From Prado023 sp963714995 (GTDB lineage Bacteria; Actinomycetota; Actinomycetes; S36-B12; CAIYMF01): DNA of 64,000 bases. The position numbers and the translations under genes were made by a program. Below, in pieces: positions 1 through 8,733 of this stretch; position 1 is the first letter of the stretch, and each line of letters opens with the position of its first letter. Location of the stretch: positions 1-64,000 of the forward strand of contig CAVQQP010000006.1 in NCBI GenBank assembly GCA_963714995.1, in the 5' to 3' direction. Below the pieces are notes generated by a model, which was given only the letters and a program-made list of their open reading frames with translations, did not search any database and was not told the DNA's origin.

Positions 1-208
1 ACGGAATCGATGAAGGCCTCGTCGTTGCTGTACCGGTAGGGCAGCGGTTCCCAAAGTCCGTACGCTACCGAGGGAGCGAACGGGGCGTCACGTCAGGCCG
101 GTTGAGTTGTTCTATGCACTGCGGCCTTCCGGGCGTACCGTCGGCCTCAAGGCGTAGGGCTTCGGACCCGCCGGACTCCCCGCCGCGAGAGGGGAACCGT
201 GATCGACC
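1..208. other. left edge, no gene recognised
   Basis: No convincing reading frame, RNA or repeat is visible. An A/G-rich stretch (GAGAGGGGAA) about 10 bases before the first start codon could be the ribosome binding site of the next gene. The edge may be the tail of a gene outside the window. Confidence 0.4.
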
Positions 209-406
209 ATGAAGGATCCGCGCTGCATCGTCGGGTGGCACAACTACGCTAAAGGTGCCGACCTACCGCCGGACAGCGCACCAGTCCCGCCCGGGAAGAT
301 CAGAGTCGCCTGCTCTCGGTGTGGGCGCACCAAGGTAATCAGCATCGAGTCCGGTCCCTTCACACTTGGCTTGGGTGGGCCTGGGGACCGCTTCGGGCCC
401 GCCTGA
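209..406 (+). CDS. small actinobacterial protein with a CxxC zinc-knuckle-like motif
   Basis: A 65-residue protein opening with MKDPRCIVGWHNY and carrying the motif ACSRCGRTK at about residues 34-42. The pattern of an early Cys, a Trp-His pair and then CxxCG is one I associate with very short actinobacterial proteins of unknown role that may bind a metal. No signal peptide or membrane segment is visible. The C-terminal third (GPFTLGLGGPGDRFGPA) is low in complexity and may not be native. It stands alone ahead of a lipoprotein gene. Function is unknown; the family resemblance is from memory of the pattern only. Confidence 0.5.
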   Translation: MKDPRCIVGWHNYAKGADLPPDSAPVPPGKIRVACSRCGRTKVISIESGPFTLGLGGPGDRFGPA

Positions 407-580
407 CTTGCCAAGCCGCGAATATGGGAGCCAAGTGCGCCGTCTACGCAGCGGGGATCGTCGACGTATCCGGGACTTCGGGCTTTGTCTGCCCCGACAC
501 CGGGCGGTGCAGTCTGGAAGATGAGCCTTTGGGTGGAGCACCAAGGTGGCGTCGTCCCCCGAGGCGGAACGGGGTGCACC

Positions 581-1114
581 ATGAAGCGCACCAAGGCAGT
601 AGGAGTGGCACTGGTGGCTGCGCTGTCAGGGAGCCTCCTAATGGGCTGCTCATCGGACACCGCGACCACCGCCACGTCCACATCGACTGGGGTCACCGAT
701 CATCCCTTCAGCGCCACGGCGTCTGGTGAGGCCACGGATACGACCGACACGGACAAGATCTGCCCTTCCGCGGCTACGTTCACCGTGATCACCGCCACCG
801 GGCAGACCGCCGACGGCGAGAAGATCACCATGACCACCCAGCACTGCCGGGTTTCGGAGACCCAGAAGGCAACCAACGGCTCGGGGACGATCACCATGGC
901 GAACGGTGACCAGATCTTCGTCACCTATGAGTCCGACTGGGTCTTGAACTCGGCCACACACAAGGTCGACGGCACCGGCCCCTTCAAGGTCGTAGGCGGG
1001 ACGGGAGAGTTCGAGAACGCCTCTGGCACCCTGGCTCATACCTGTGTCACCTCGTGGGGTAGCGCTCAGCCGTGGCCGGTGGAGTTCACATTCGACGGAA
1101 CCCTGACCTACTGA
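581..1114 (+). CDS. secreted lipoprotein, unknown function
   Basis: The 177-residue product has a textbook lipoprotein signal: MKRTK, a hydrophobic stretch, then the lipobox LMGC at about residues 22-25, followed by a Ser/Thr-rich linker. The mature domain is beta-rich, with the phrases TGPFKVVGGTGEF and ENASGTL. These resemble the repeated G-T-G-x-F / G-A-x-G turns of small beta-barrel proteins of the allene-oxide-cyclase-like type. It should be anchored to the outer face of the membrane. The ATG at 581 was chosen because it puts the lipobox at the right distance; the longer frame upstream has no signal peptide. No functional partner lies next to it. Confidence 0.75.
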   Translation: MKRTKAVGVALVAALSGSLLMGCSSDTATTATSTSTGVTDHPFSATASGEATDTTDTDKICPSAATFTVITATGQTADGEKITMTTQHCRVSETQKATNGSGTITMANGDQIFVTYESDWVLNSATHKVDGTGPFKVVGGTGEFENASGTLAHTCVTSWGSAQPWPVEFTFDGTLTY

Positions 1115-1163
1115 GGTGCTGGACGAAGGTGCGTCGAGCAGCCCACCACCCGACCCGGACCCG

Positions 1164-3295
1164 TCAGCCCTGAGCCTCCAGGGCGTCGGTGAGCAGCGTG
1201 ACCAGGGCCTCGAGCTGGATGTCGGCCGCGGCCGAGGGCTCCTCGTCCGACCCGTCGAGGGCCCGGGCGGCCAGACCCGCCTTGCTGTCGATGAGCTCGG
1301 CGATCCTGGCGTCGATGGTCTGGGCGGCGATGATGCGCCACGCGGTCACCGGCTGCTCCTGGCCGATGCGGTGGATGCGGTCGATGGCCTGGGTCTGCTC
1401 GGCAGCCGTCCATGACAGCTCCGCGAGCACCAGGTTCGAGGCGACCTGGAGGTTCAGGCCGACCCCGGCCGCGGTCAGTGAGCACACCGCGACCGCGACG
1501 TCCGGGTCGTTGGTGAACTCGTCGATGTTCCTCTGACGCACCTTGGCCGTCTGCTCGCCGCGGATCGAGGCGTAGCGGATCCCCCGCTGGGTGAACAGCT
1601 CCTGGGCGCTGTCCATGACGTCGACGTGCTTGGCGAAGAACACCACCTTGTCCACGTTGCGGGCCAGCTGCGCCGTGTAGTCGGCCGCGAGCCCGGCCTT
1701 GGCCTGCCCGATGCGCCGCATCATCGCGAACACGTTCTCGCCGGTCTCGGCCTTGTCCGACTCCTGCCGCTCCCACGTGGCGACCCGGCGCACCAGCTCG
1801 TGGTCGATCCCCTCGACGACGACGCCGGAGCTCCGACGCGCCAGGGCGTCGTTGTATCGCGCCACGAGACGGCGCGCGAGCTCGCGTTCGGCCGCCCGGA
1901 TCGAGCGCCCTGCCTCGCCATCGAGCTCGACGGGAAGGTCGGCCACCCGTCGGGCGGGGATGTCGGCGGCCACGTCGACCTTGCGGCGGCGGACGATGCC
2001 CATGTCGATCACGCATCGCCGCGCATTCGGGTAGAAGCCGGGGTCGCCCGGGACGAGGCCGGTCTCCTCGAGGGAGGCCATCAGCTCGCCGACCGGCTTG
2101 GTCCCGTCGATCCAGCCGAGGAACTGCCAGATGGCCAGGAAGTCCTCGAGATCGTTGATCAGCGGTGTGCCGGTCAGGGCCATGAGCAGGGGCCGACCGA
2201 TCCGGGCGCGGATCCGCTGGGAGATCTCCAGGACGTGCTGGGAGCGCTGCGAGGACTTGTTCTTGATGAAGTGCGCCTCGTCGACGACCATGCCGCGGAA
2301 GCCGAGGTCGCCCAGCCAGCCGACGTGTCGGTCGAGGACCTCGTAGTTCACGATGACGATGTCCGCGAAGCCGTCGATCGTCTCCCCGTCGCCGTGGATC
2401 ACGGTGGCGGTGCGGTGCGGCGTCCAGAGGCCGACCTCCCTGGCCCAGTTCGTCTTCACGACGTTCGGCACGACCGCCAGCAACGGGTAGGCACCTGCCG
2501 CGTCGGCCGCCAGCAGGGCCTGGGCGGTCTTGCCGAGGCCGGGCTCGTCGGCGAGGAGGAAGGTGCGGTGGCCCGCCGCCGCGGCCGCCACCACCTGCGC
2601 CTGGTGGGGCATCAGGTCCGGGCCCGTCAGCGCTCGTGGTGGCGCCGGGGGCAGGACCATGCACGAGGAGGCGCCACTGCCCGCGGTCTCGAAGGAGCGC
2701 AGGAGCGGGCCCAGGAGCTCCCATCCGGCCAGCCGGTGGGCACGGACCTGGACCTGGCGCGCGGCCTCGGGGTCGGGGGCGAGGAACGGGTTGGCCAGCT
2801 GGCGGGAGATGACCGACTGCGGCACCACCCGGCGCTTGACGGGCGCCGTCGACTCCGACGGCACGGGTTCGGGCTCCTCGGGGACCTCGACACCGGCTGA
2901 CTCCAGGAGCTCCCGCCTGAGCTGCTTGCCCGACTCGGAGACCGTGGTGTCCTCGCCGAGGAGGGCCAGGAGCGAGGTGTCGCGCACGGCGGCCTTCGCC
3001 AGGCTCGTCGCCACGCCGTCGAGGCGCTTGAGCTGGGTGGCCCGGTACGCCTCGGTGCTCGCCCCGTCGCCCATCACCCGGGCCCGCTCCTCGCGGACGA
3101 GCAGCGCGACGACCTGGAACTTGGTGCGCACCGAGGGCCTGGCCGGACCGCGCGCCACCTCAGCCTGCACCTCACGCACTGCGCGGGCGAGCACGGGGAT
3201 GAGCCCCTCGTCGTCGCGGGGTCGCGTGCGCCGCTGGGTGCGTGGGGCAGCAGGTCGAGCAGCCGCCTGGCGCTGACCTCGTCGAGCCACGACAC
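1164..3295 (-). CDS. SNF2-family DEAH helicase/ATPase (probable frameshift near the start)
   Basis: A roughly 710-residue SNF2/RapA-like superfamily 2 ATPase. Visible motifs are Walker A DEPGLGKT (about residue 250), Walker B DEAH (about 337), LTGTPL, and motif VI QAIDRIHRIGQ near residue 645. The first 200 residues are an uncharacterised N-terminal region. Such proteins translocate on DNA and remodel protein-DNA complexes. The phrase SWLDEVSARRLLDLLPHAP lies in one frame and QRRTRPRDDEGLIPVLARAV continues in another. A single missing C at about 3236-3238 would join them, with a GTG start at 3295. If the sequence is exact, the in-frame GTG at 3290 preceded by GGAGG is the alternative start. 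It is monocistronic. Confidence 0.85.
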
Positions 3296-3643
3296 CTCCC
3301 TGGCGTTCCCGGCGCACCGCGTCGGGCGTGGATCCGCTCGCAGTCCTGCGACCGGGTGTACGTGCACCTCGCGCCCGTGAGCCTCCCGGCCACGTGCCCG
3401 ACACGCCTCGAGGCAGGCCTGCGATCACGCGGTGAGCTCCAGAGGCCCGACCTCGGAGGGAATCCTCCGACCCTCAGTCGACGACCATCTCAGCGACCCC
3501 AGTCCCTACCACCCCGGGGGAACGGCGCCCCTCGCCCCAGGTGGGCCCACTCTACCGCCCCACAGATCCTCGGGGCGGATCGGCGCACGTGGCGGGCACG
3601 TCCCGCGCGCAGGGGGCGCTGTCCGGCGGCCGACCCGCGCCTC
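3296..3643. other. 348-bp gap between two minus-strand genes
   Basis: No supported gene. It must hold the promoter of the helicase gene and the 3' end of the penicillin-binding protein transcript. A 6-bp hairpin (CGGAGG GAAT CCTCCG, 3454-3469) is the only clear symmetric element. Reading frames across it look like shadows with biased Arg/Pro composition. Confidence 0.4.
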
Positions 3644-5503
3644 TCAGCGGGCCGCGCGCAGGACCTGCTCGAGGATCGGCCCGGCGGTCCGGGAGCCCGA
3701 CTGCCCCTCCTCGACGAACACCGCGACCGCGAGATCGCCCTGCGTGGCGATCATCCACGCGTGCGTGTCGGGCGGGTTGTCGGTGCCGAACTCGGCGGTC
3801 CCGGTCTTCGCGCCGACCGGCGCACCCGGGACATCGGCGAGGAAGGTCGCGGTGCCCTCGGTGACCACACCGCGCATCATGTCGCGCAGGTCGTCGGCCT
3901 CCTGCGCCGTGAGGGGCTCTGCGGGGCCGGCCTCGGGCGCGGGCTGGTCGGGCAGCAGCGACGGCACCACCGTCCGGCCCTCCGCCACCGAGGCAGCGAC
4001 CGCGGCCATGGCCATCGGCGAGGCCAGCACCTTGCCCTGGCCGATGAGGGACGCCGCCCTCTCGGTCTCGGATGCCGGGTCCGGCACCTGCCCGAAGTAC
4101 GCCGGGAACCCGAGGTCGTGGTCGACCCCGAGCCCCAGGGACGCAGCCGCCTCGGTGAGGTCGGCGGCGGTGAGCTCCTCGTGCTGGGAGATCAGCGCGG
4201 TGTTGCAGGAGTTCGCCACCGCGGAGCGCAGCGGGATGTCGCCCAGCCTGTCGGCCGGGTAGTCGTCGTAGTTGGTGAAGGTCTTGCCGTCGACCACGAT
4301 CGACCGGGTGCACGGCAGTGGGTCGTCGGGACCCACCCCGGCCCGCATCAGCGCGAGGGCCGTGACGATCTTGAACGTCGAGCCCGGGGCGTACTGCCCG
4401 AACGTCGCGGTGTTGTACCCGTCGGAGCCGGTCCCGTTGGCAGCCGCCAGGATCTCGCCCGTGGACGGGCGCAGCGCGACGACGGCGCTCGCCGGGCCGA
4501 CGCCGTCGAGGGCGGTCTCCGCGGCCTCCTGGAGCTGAGCGTCGAACGTCGTGCGCAGCGGCTGGCCATCGACCACCGCGGTGCTGAAGAGCGGCCGCTC
4601 CTGCTCACCCTGGACCGCCGCGATCTCGATCCCCGGGGTCCCGCCCAACTGCTCGTCGTACCGGGCCTGGAGCCCCGACAGGCCCGCTTGGTCGCCGGGG
4701 CGGACCCTGCCGTCGGAGGCCTCAACGATCTCGGCGGTTGCCGGGCCGACGCGGCCGAGGATCTCGGTGGCGAAGTCGCGGGTGGGGCCGAGGGGCCGCT
4801 CATCGGCCAGGCCGACGGCCCCGGGGATCGCCTCCACGGCTGCCTGCGAGAGCTCGCGGGCGTCCTCGTCACGAAGCACGATCGCCTCCACGAAGGCCTT
4901 CGGCCCCGCCTGCGTGACCGCCTTCGCGTAGGCCTTCGGATCGATGTCGAGCAGTGTCGCGAGCGCGCGGGCCGACTCCTCGGCGTCCGCGGCCGGGACC
5001 TTCGTCTTGTCGATCCCGATCCGCATGACCGACCGCAATGTGACCAGCGGCTCGTCACCGGAGCCGAGGATGTCTCCCCGGCGTGGCCGCTGGGTGGTCG
5101 CGTCGAGGGCCTCCTCGCCGGTCAGGGTCGGCTCCACGAGCGAGGGCGCCCACTGCGCAGCCCACTGGTCGTCGGCCTTCAGCAACTGCGCCGTGGTCGA
5201 GTATCGCCAGGGCTCGCCCCGGGTCTCCCACTGCCAGGTCAGGGTGGCCGTCGCGGTGTCGCCGTCGACCTCGACGGCATCCACCGTCACCTCCGCGGGG
5301 ATGTCGTCGACGCCGGCCACGATCGCGTCCAGCTGCTCCTGGCCACCGCCCACGACCGGCACGGTGCCGAGGTCATGAGCGGCCAGTCCTGCTGCCAGGT
5401 CCGAGGCCAGGGCCTCGGCCGCCCGCTGGTCCTCGTCGGAGCCGCAGGCGGGCAGCGTGAACAGCATCACGACGGTCAGGGCCGTGATCAGCAGGCGTGG
5501 CAA
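3644..5503 (-). CDS. penicillin-binding protein, lipoprotein-anchored transpeptidase
   Basis: A 619-residue class B-type penicillin-binding protein that would cross-link peptidoglycan outside the membrane. The start is a TTG at 5503, chosen because CAGGAG sits five bases before it and it begins a lipoprotein signal with lipobox LPAC. After a MecA-like N-terminal domain (PF05223-type, an NTF2-like fold) and a linker domain comes the transpeptidase. The SxxK motif is STFK (about residue 375), SxN is SCN (about 432) and the KTG triad is KTGTAEF (about 566), so all catalytic motifs are present. The lipid anchor replaces the usual transmembrane helix. It is divergent from the nicotinamidase remnant and nothing suggests an operon. 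Confidence 0.9.
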   Translation of the reverse strand: MPRLLITALTVVMLFTLPACGSDEDQRAAEALASDLAAGLAAHDLGTVPVVGGGQEQLDAIVAGVDDIPAEVTVDAVEVDGDTATATLTWQWETRGEPWRYSTTAQLLKADDQWAAQWAPSLVEPTLTGEEALDATTQRPRRGDILGSGDEPLVTLRSVMRIGIDKTKVPAADAEESARALATLLDIDPKAYAKAVTQAGPKAFVEAIVLRDEDARELSQAAVEAIPGAVGLADERPLGPTRDFATEILGRVGPATAEIVEASDGRVRPGDQAGLSGLQARYDEQLGGTPGIEIAAVQGEQERPLFSTAVVDGQPLRTTFDAQLQEAAETALDGVGPASAVVALRPSTGEILAAANGTGSDGYNTATFGQYAPGSTFKIVTALALMRAGVGPDDPLPCTRSIVVDGKTFTNYDDYPADRLGDIPLRSAVANSCNTALISQHEELTAADLTEAAASLGLGVDHDLGFPAYFGQVPDPASETERAASLIGQGKVLASPMAMAAVAASVAEGRTVVPSLLPDQPAPEAGPAEPLTAQEADDLRDMMRGVVTEGTATFLADVPGAPVGAKTGTAEFGTDNPPDTHAWMIATQGDLAVAVFVEEGQSGSRTAGPILEQVLRAAR

Positions 5504-5563
5504 TGCGGCTCCTGGGTGACGGGGTGGGGTGGTCACCATCCTGCCCCATGACGTGCCGGCGAC

Positions 5564-5569
5564 TACCAT
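5564..5569 (+). promoter_or_regulatory. leaderless -10 element (TACCAT) before the nicotinamidase remnant
   Basis: TACCAT fits the actinobacterial TAnnnT pattern and lies exactly seven bases before the ATG at 5577, the geometry of a leaderless transcript. The promoter is intact although the gene behind it is cut short. Confidence 0.5.
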
Positions 5570-5576
5570 CCGCGGC

Positions 5577-5684
5577 ATGACGCGCGCGCTGATCATCGTG
5601 GACGTGCAGAACGACTTCTGCGAGGGCGGCTCACTGCGTGGCGGGCTGACCTGCGCTGCCGTGGGACCGCTCCCGAGCCGGTAG
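5577..5684 (+). pseudogene. nicotinamidase/isochorismatase 5' remnant
   Basis: The first 20 codons read MTRALIIVDVQNDFCEGGSL, the hallmark N-terminus of nicotinamidases (PncA family), where the Asp in DVQND is catalytic and the enzyme deamidates nicotinamide to nicotinic acid. After that, homology stops and a TAG follows at codon 36; a full enzyme has roughly 190 residues. No continuation is visible in another frame, so this looks like a deletion that removed most of the gene and joined its head to the promoter of the nucleosidase gene. The organism may therefore lack this NAD-salvage step unless another copy exists. Confidence 0.7.
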
Positions 5685-5687
5685 CCT
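5682..5687 (+). promoter_or_regulatory. leaderless -10 element (TAGCCT) of the nucleosidase gene
   Basis: TAGCCT is seven bases before the GTG at 5695. Its TAG is also the stop codon of the truncated nicotinamidase frame, so the deletion junction lies just upstream of this promoter. Confidence 0.5.
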
Positions 5688-5694
5688 CCGGTGC

Positions 5695-6289
5695 GTGTTC
5701 GAGCTCCACGGTCCCCCTCCCCGCGCCGGCCAGCCGCTGATCGTGGTCGCCGTCCTCGAGGAGGCCGAGGCGTTCGCCCACCTGCTGCCCACCCTGGTGA
5801 CCGGAGTCGGCAAGGTGCGTGCCGCGACGGCGACCACCTGGGCGGCCGTGACCCACCAGCCCAGCGTGATCCTCAACCTCGGGACCGCCGGTGCGCTGCG
5901 TCCCGGTGTGCTGGCCGCCGGTGTCGTCCATGAGATCGGGAGCCGTCCTGCAGCACGACGTGAACGGTCGGGCGATCGCGCGGCTCGTCGGGGCGGACCC
6001 CTCGCCACGCCTCGAGCTGGGCGACTCCGGCGTGGTTCTGGCCACCGGTGACCGGTTCATCTCCTCGCCGCAGGATCGCGACGCCCTGGCCGAGCACGCA
6101 CACCTGGTGGACATGGAGGGGTACGCGGTCGCGGCCTCGGCCACGCGGCTGGGCATTCCCGTGCGCCTGGCGAAGACGATCAGCGACGACGCAGGTCACG
6201 GGGCTGCGGTGTCGTGGAGCGACTCGCTGCATGCGGCCTCACACCGCCTGGCAGCCTGGCTCGCACGACAACCTGTGACCCTGTGCTGA
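5695..6289 (+). CDS. MTA/SAH nucleosidase-like protein, frameshifted
   Basis: A nucleoside phosphorylase-superfamily protein of the 5'-methylthioadenosine/S-adenosylhomocysteine nucleosidase type. It would cleave the N-glycosidic bond of these by-products in the cytoplasm. The first part reads LIVVAVLEEAEAF, VTGVGKVRAA, LNLGTAGAL and VVHEIG. The second continues in the next frame with AVLQHDVNGRAI, the substrate-binding VDMEGYAVA and KTISDDAG with its catalytic Asp. The length, 595 bases, is 198 codons plus one. One extra base around 5934-5940 (GATCGGG) explains the break. The N-terminus is short for the family. The GTG at 5695 is leaderless. It is either a sequence error or a recently inactivated gene. 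Confidence 0.7.
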
Positions 6290-6327
6290 CGATTCCGACG
6301 ATCTGATGGTCGGAATCGTCAGCACAG
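6281..6327 (+). terminator. 19-bp perfect inverted repeat overlapping the nucleosidase stop codon
   Basis: Arms at 6281-6299 and 6309-6327 are perfect reverse complements (CTGTGCTGACGATTCCGAC) with a 9-base loop. The left arm contains the TGA stop of the nucleosidase. No T-tract follows, as is common in actinobacteria. The element separates the nucleosidase from tspO and probably ends transcription. Confidence 0.65.
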
Positions 6328-6354
6328 TGGGCGGATGGGCGGCATCCTTGGGCC

Positions 6355-6828
6355 ATGACCACCTGGCGGGTGCTGGCGTCCGTGGCGGCGGTGGCCCTTG
6401 TGGTCGTCTACGCGGCCGGGTCGGGGGTATGGGTCTCGGCCAACCCGGGCTGGTACGCGGGGCTGACCCGGCCCGCGTGGCAGCCGCCGGACATCGTGTT
6501 CGGCCTCATCTGGCCGTACAACTTCGTCGCGCTGGCCGTCGTCGGCGTCATCGTCGCCCAGCGCGGCACCCCGGGGCTGGTCGGGGCGTGGCTCGCGGTG
6601 GCGGCGGCGAGCGTGGTCTGCGCCCTGGCGTGGGCCTACCTGTTCTACGTCCCGCACCAGTTGACGGCCTCCGCGATCGCCCTGGCCGGAGCCGCGGGGC
6701 TGACCGTCGTCCTGGTCGCCCTGACCGCGCGTGCGACGCCCGGTGGGGCCCTCGCCCTGCTGCCCTACCTGATCTGGGTGGGCGTGGCCACGTCGTTGGC
6801 CGTCGGGTACGCCCGGCTCAACGCCTGA
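6355..6828 (+). CDS. tspO: TspO/MBR family membrane protein
   Basis: A 157-residue integral membrane protein with five predicted helices, the TspO size and topology. The family signature is clear in PGWYAGLTRPAWQPPDIVFGLIWP (split here as PGWYAGLTRPAWQPP and FGLIWP) and in the late ARLNA. Bacterial TspO proteins bind porphyrins and other tetrapyrroles or lipophilic ligands and are linked to stress responses; the exact role is not settled. The ATG at 6355 has no good ribosome binding site but a CATCCT hexamer six bases upstream, so the message may be leaderless. It runs toward the amidase gene with a 9-base gap. Confidence 0.88.
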   Translation: MTTWRVLASVAAVALVVVYAAGSGVWVSANPGWYAGLTRPAWQPPDIVFGLIWPYNFVALAVVGVIVAQRGTPGLVGAWLAVAAASVVCALAWAYLFYVPHQLTASAIALAGAAGLTVVLVALTARATPGGALALLPYLIWVGVATSLAVGYARLNA

Positions 6829-6837
6829 GGGGACCGT

Positions 6838-8280
6838 TCACGCCGTGGTTGCCGGGACGGGCCGTGTCGGCCACGGCGCCGCCTCCTCCAGCTCGAGGGC
6901 CAGTTCCAGCAGCCTGCGCTCGTGGCCGAACGGTGCGGCGATGTGCACCCCAAGGGGTGCACCCGTCGACGATCGCCCGAGCGGCAGCGAGATGGCCGGT
7001 GATCCCGTCACGTTCTGAACGGGCGTGGACGAGGCGAACTGCAGCAGCCGCACGAGGTTCGTGCGGAACTCGACATCCGGGCCGAGGTATCCGATCGGCG
7101 GGGCCGGATAGCCCGTGACCGGGCCGAGCAGCACGTCGTACCGGTTGTCCGCGAAGTCGGCCTCGTGCTCACGGGACAGCCGGCGCAGGCGAAGCAGCGA
7201 GGCGGGCACCTTCTCGGCCTGCCGGACGACCATCGCGCTGAGCCCCTTGGTGAGCTCCTCCGTCAGGGATCCGTCGAATCCCCGGCCGTAGAGCGCCCCG
7301 CCCCGCCGGTGCAGGAGGAAGGCCAACAGCGCCCAGTAGCGCAGGAAGTCGGCGCCGAACTCCTCACCGACCGCGGGGCCAGTCTCCTCGACGTGATGGC
7401 CGAGGCTCGCGCACAACTCCCCCGCTGCTCGGACCGCGGCCACTGTGTCCGCGCTCAGCGGCAGGCCGCGAATAGTGGTCAGGCACATCCCGACGCGCAA
7501 TCGGGCCCTGCCGGGACCGGTCACGTGGCCGATCGGAGGCAGCCCGGCGACCGGTCGTGCCCGCTCCAGATGGGCGTAGAACAGCGCCGTGTCGCGCACG
7601 CTGCGGGTGAGTACGCCCTGGGCAGTGATCAGGATCGGCGCCATCGCCTTGATCGGGTTGATGGGCATGCGGTCGCGGGTGGGCTTCAGCCCGACCAGCC
7701 CGCAGCAGGAGGCCGGGATTCGGATCGAGCCGCCACCGTCGTTGCCGTGCGCGATCGGCACGACCCCGGCCGCGACCAAGGCCGCCGAGCCGCCGCTGGA
7801 TCCACCAGCCGAGCGCCCGGTGTCCCACGGGTTCCGAGTGGCGCCGAACCGTGAGGACTCGGTGCTGGCGGTCAGGCCGAACTCGGGCAGGGTTGTGGCT
7901 CCGAGCGGCTCCAGGCCCAGGGCGAGGTAGGCCGCGGTGACCGGGGAGCACTCCGGCGCCGGCCGGTCGACGACGGCCCACGAGCCCTGCGTGGTCGGGT
8001 AGCCGGCGGTCTCCTCGTTGTCCTTGAAGAACGTGGGGACCCCCGCCAGCGGCGCGTCGGCCGGGACGACCACCTCGGTGCGGACCGGGTCGTCGAACCA
8101 GTGGGTGATCGCGTTCAGGTGCGGGTTCGCGGCGTGCGCCCGGGCCTTTGCCGCGTCGCGGAGCTCGGCCGGCGAGACCTCGCGGCGTGCCAGCCGCGAG
8201 ACCAGGTCCGTGGCGTCGCTGGTGCCCAGGGCGTCGTCGGTGGTGGTGTCCACAGTCCGGGGACGGGGTGGCTCATTCAC
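6838..8280 (-). CDS. amidase (amidase-signature family)
   Basis: A 480-residue amidase-signature enzyme, hydrolysing a C-N amide bond by a Ser-cisSer-Lys triad. The catalytic Lys is in PTFFKDNEETAG, the Gly/Ser-rich core is SAGGSSGGSAALVAAG, and the nucleophilic Ser is in NDGGGSIRIPASCCG. The phrases DPVRTE, GVPTFFKDN and GPVTGYPAPP are typical of the bacterial 6-aminohexanoate-cyclic-dimer hydrolase-like and GatA-like branch. It is too divergent, and lacks GatB/GatC neighbours, to be the tRNA amidotransferase. The GTG at 8280 was chosen because upstream codons cover a tandem repeat of Arg/Pro-rich composition. Substrate is unknown. Confidence 0.85.
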   Translation of the reverse strand: MNEPPRPRTVDTTTDDALGTSDATDLVSRLARREVSPAELRDAAKARAHAANPHLNAITHWFDDPVRTEVVVPADAPLAGVPTFFKDNEETAGYPTTQGSWAVVDRPAPECSPVTAAYLALGLEPLGATTLPEFGLTASTESSRFGATRNPWDTGRSAGGSSGGSAALVAAGVVPIAHGNDGGGSIRIPASCCGLVGLKPTRDRMPINPIKAMAPILITAQGVLTRSVRDTALFYAHLERARPVAGLPPIGHVTGPGRARLRVGMCLTTIRGLPLSADTVAAVRAAGELCASLGHHVEETGPAVGEEFGADFLRYWALLAFLLHRRGGALYGRGFDGSLTEELTKGLSAMVVRQAEKVPASLLRLRRLSREHEADFADNRYDVLLGPVTGYPAPPIGYLGPDVEFRTNLVRLLQFASSTPVQNVTGSPAISLPLGRSSTGAPLGVHIAAPFGHERRLLELALELEEAAPWPTRPVPATTA

Positions 8281-8318
8281 GGCTGCGACAGTAGCGGCGC
8301 CGTGCGATGGCCGCCCCC

Positions 8319-8345
8319 GGAGGATCCCCGGAGGATCCCCGGAGG
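8319..8345. repeat. 11-bp tandem repeat (GGAGGATCCCC)
   Basis: Two full copies (8319-8329, 8330-8340) and five bases of a third lie in the 139-bp gap between the amidase start and the sbtB stop. They could vary in copy number or act in the amidase promoter. Confidence 0.7.
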
Positions 8346-8419
8346 TGGGTGTCGCACCAGGCCGCGCCGGGCGGCGCACTGGCCTGGGCATGCTCAGGCC
8401 CGCTCAGGCCCACACCCGA

Positions 8420-8722
8420 TCAGACGTACTTCGCCGGCCGCACGACCTGCGCCGGCGTGGTCCAGGCCACGACGGCGTACCGAGGGAAGTAGTCCCGGGC
8501 GAGCACCTCGAGGACGCGGTCGGCGACGGCGGCCGACACCAGCGTCTCGAGCCGGATGTTCGCCCCCTCGAACTCGTCGGCGCGCACACCACGGGACCCC
8601 TGCCCGCGGGCGTCGCAGACCGTCCAGCCGTGTGCGCCGGATGCGGCCACGTCGCGGACGAGTCGATGCTCGACCACAGCTTCGGCGACGATCGTCACCA
8701 GGATGAGGCCCTCGGTCTCCAT
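8420..8722 (-). CDS. SbtB-like PII-superfamily protein
   Basis: A 100-residue protein with the ferredoxin-like PII core (GLILVTIVAEAVVEHRLVRDVAASGAHGWTV split by strand-helix-strand pattern, then LETLVSAAVADRVLEVLA and YAVVAWTTPAQVV). It directly follows sbtA, the arrangement of the cyanobacterial SbtA-SbtB pair. There, SbtB binds adenyl nucleotides and gates the bicarbonate transporter. The region ARGQGSRGVRADEFEGANIR would be the T-loop. The C-terminus is short, with no CxxC redox extension. GAGAGGAG lies upstream of the ATG. Assignment rests on fold pattern and neighbourhood. Confidence 0.75.
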   Translation of the reverse strand: METEGLILVTIVAEAVVEHRLVRDVAASGAHGWTVCDARGQGSRGVRADEFEGANIRLETLVSAAVADRVLEVLARDYFPRYAVVAWTTPAQVVRPAKYV

Positions 8723-8733
8723 GGTGGCTCCTC

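Noticed and set aside
3230..3295. Helicase start far upstream at 3428
   Set aside because: The added residues are Arg/Pro-rich, non-homologous and lie over the shadow region; family-like text begins near 3295.
6838..8280. GatA subunit of the tRNA amidotransferase
   Set aside because: No gatB or gatC nearby, and the C-terminal half differs from GatA.
8319..8345. Copies of the palindromic repeat family at the amidase promoter
   Set aside because: The 11-bp unit shares no sequence with GGTAGTCGA; it is a simple tandem duplication.
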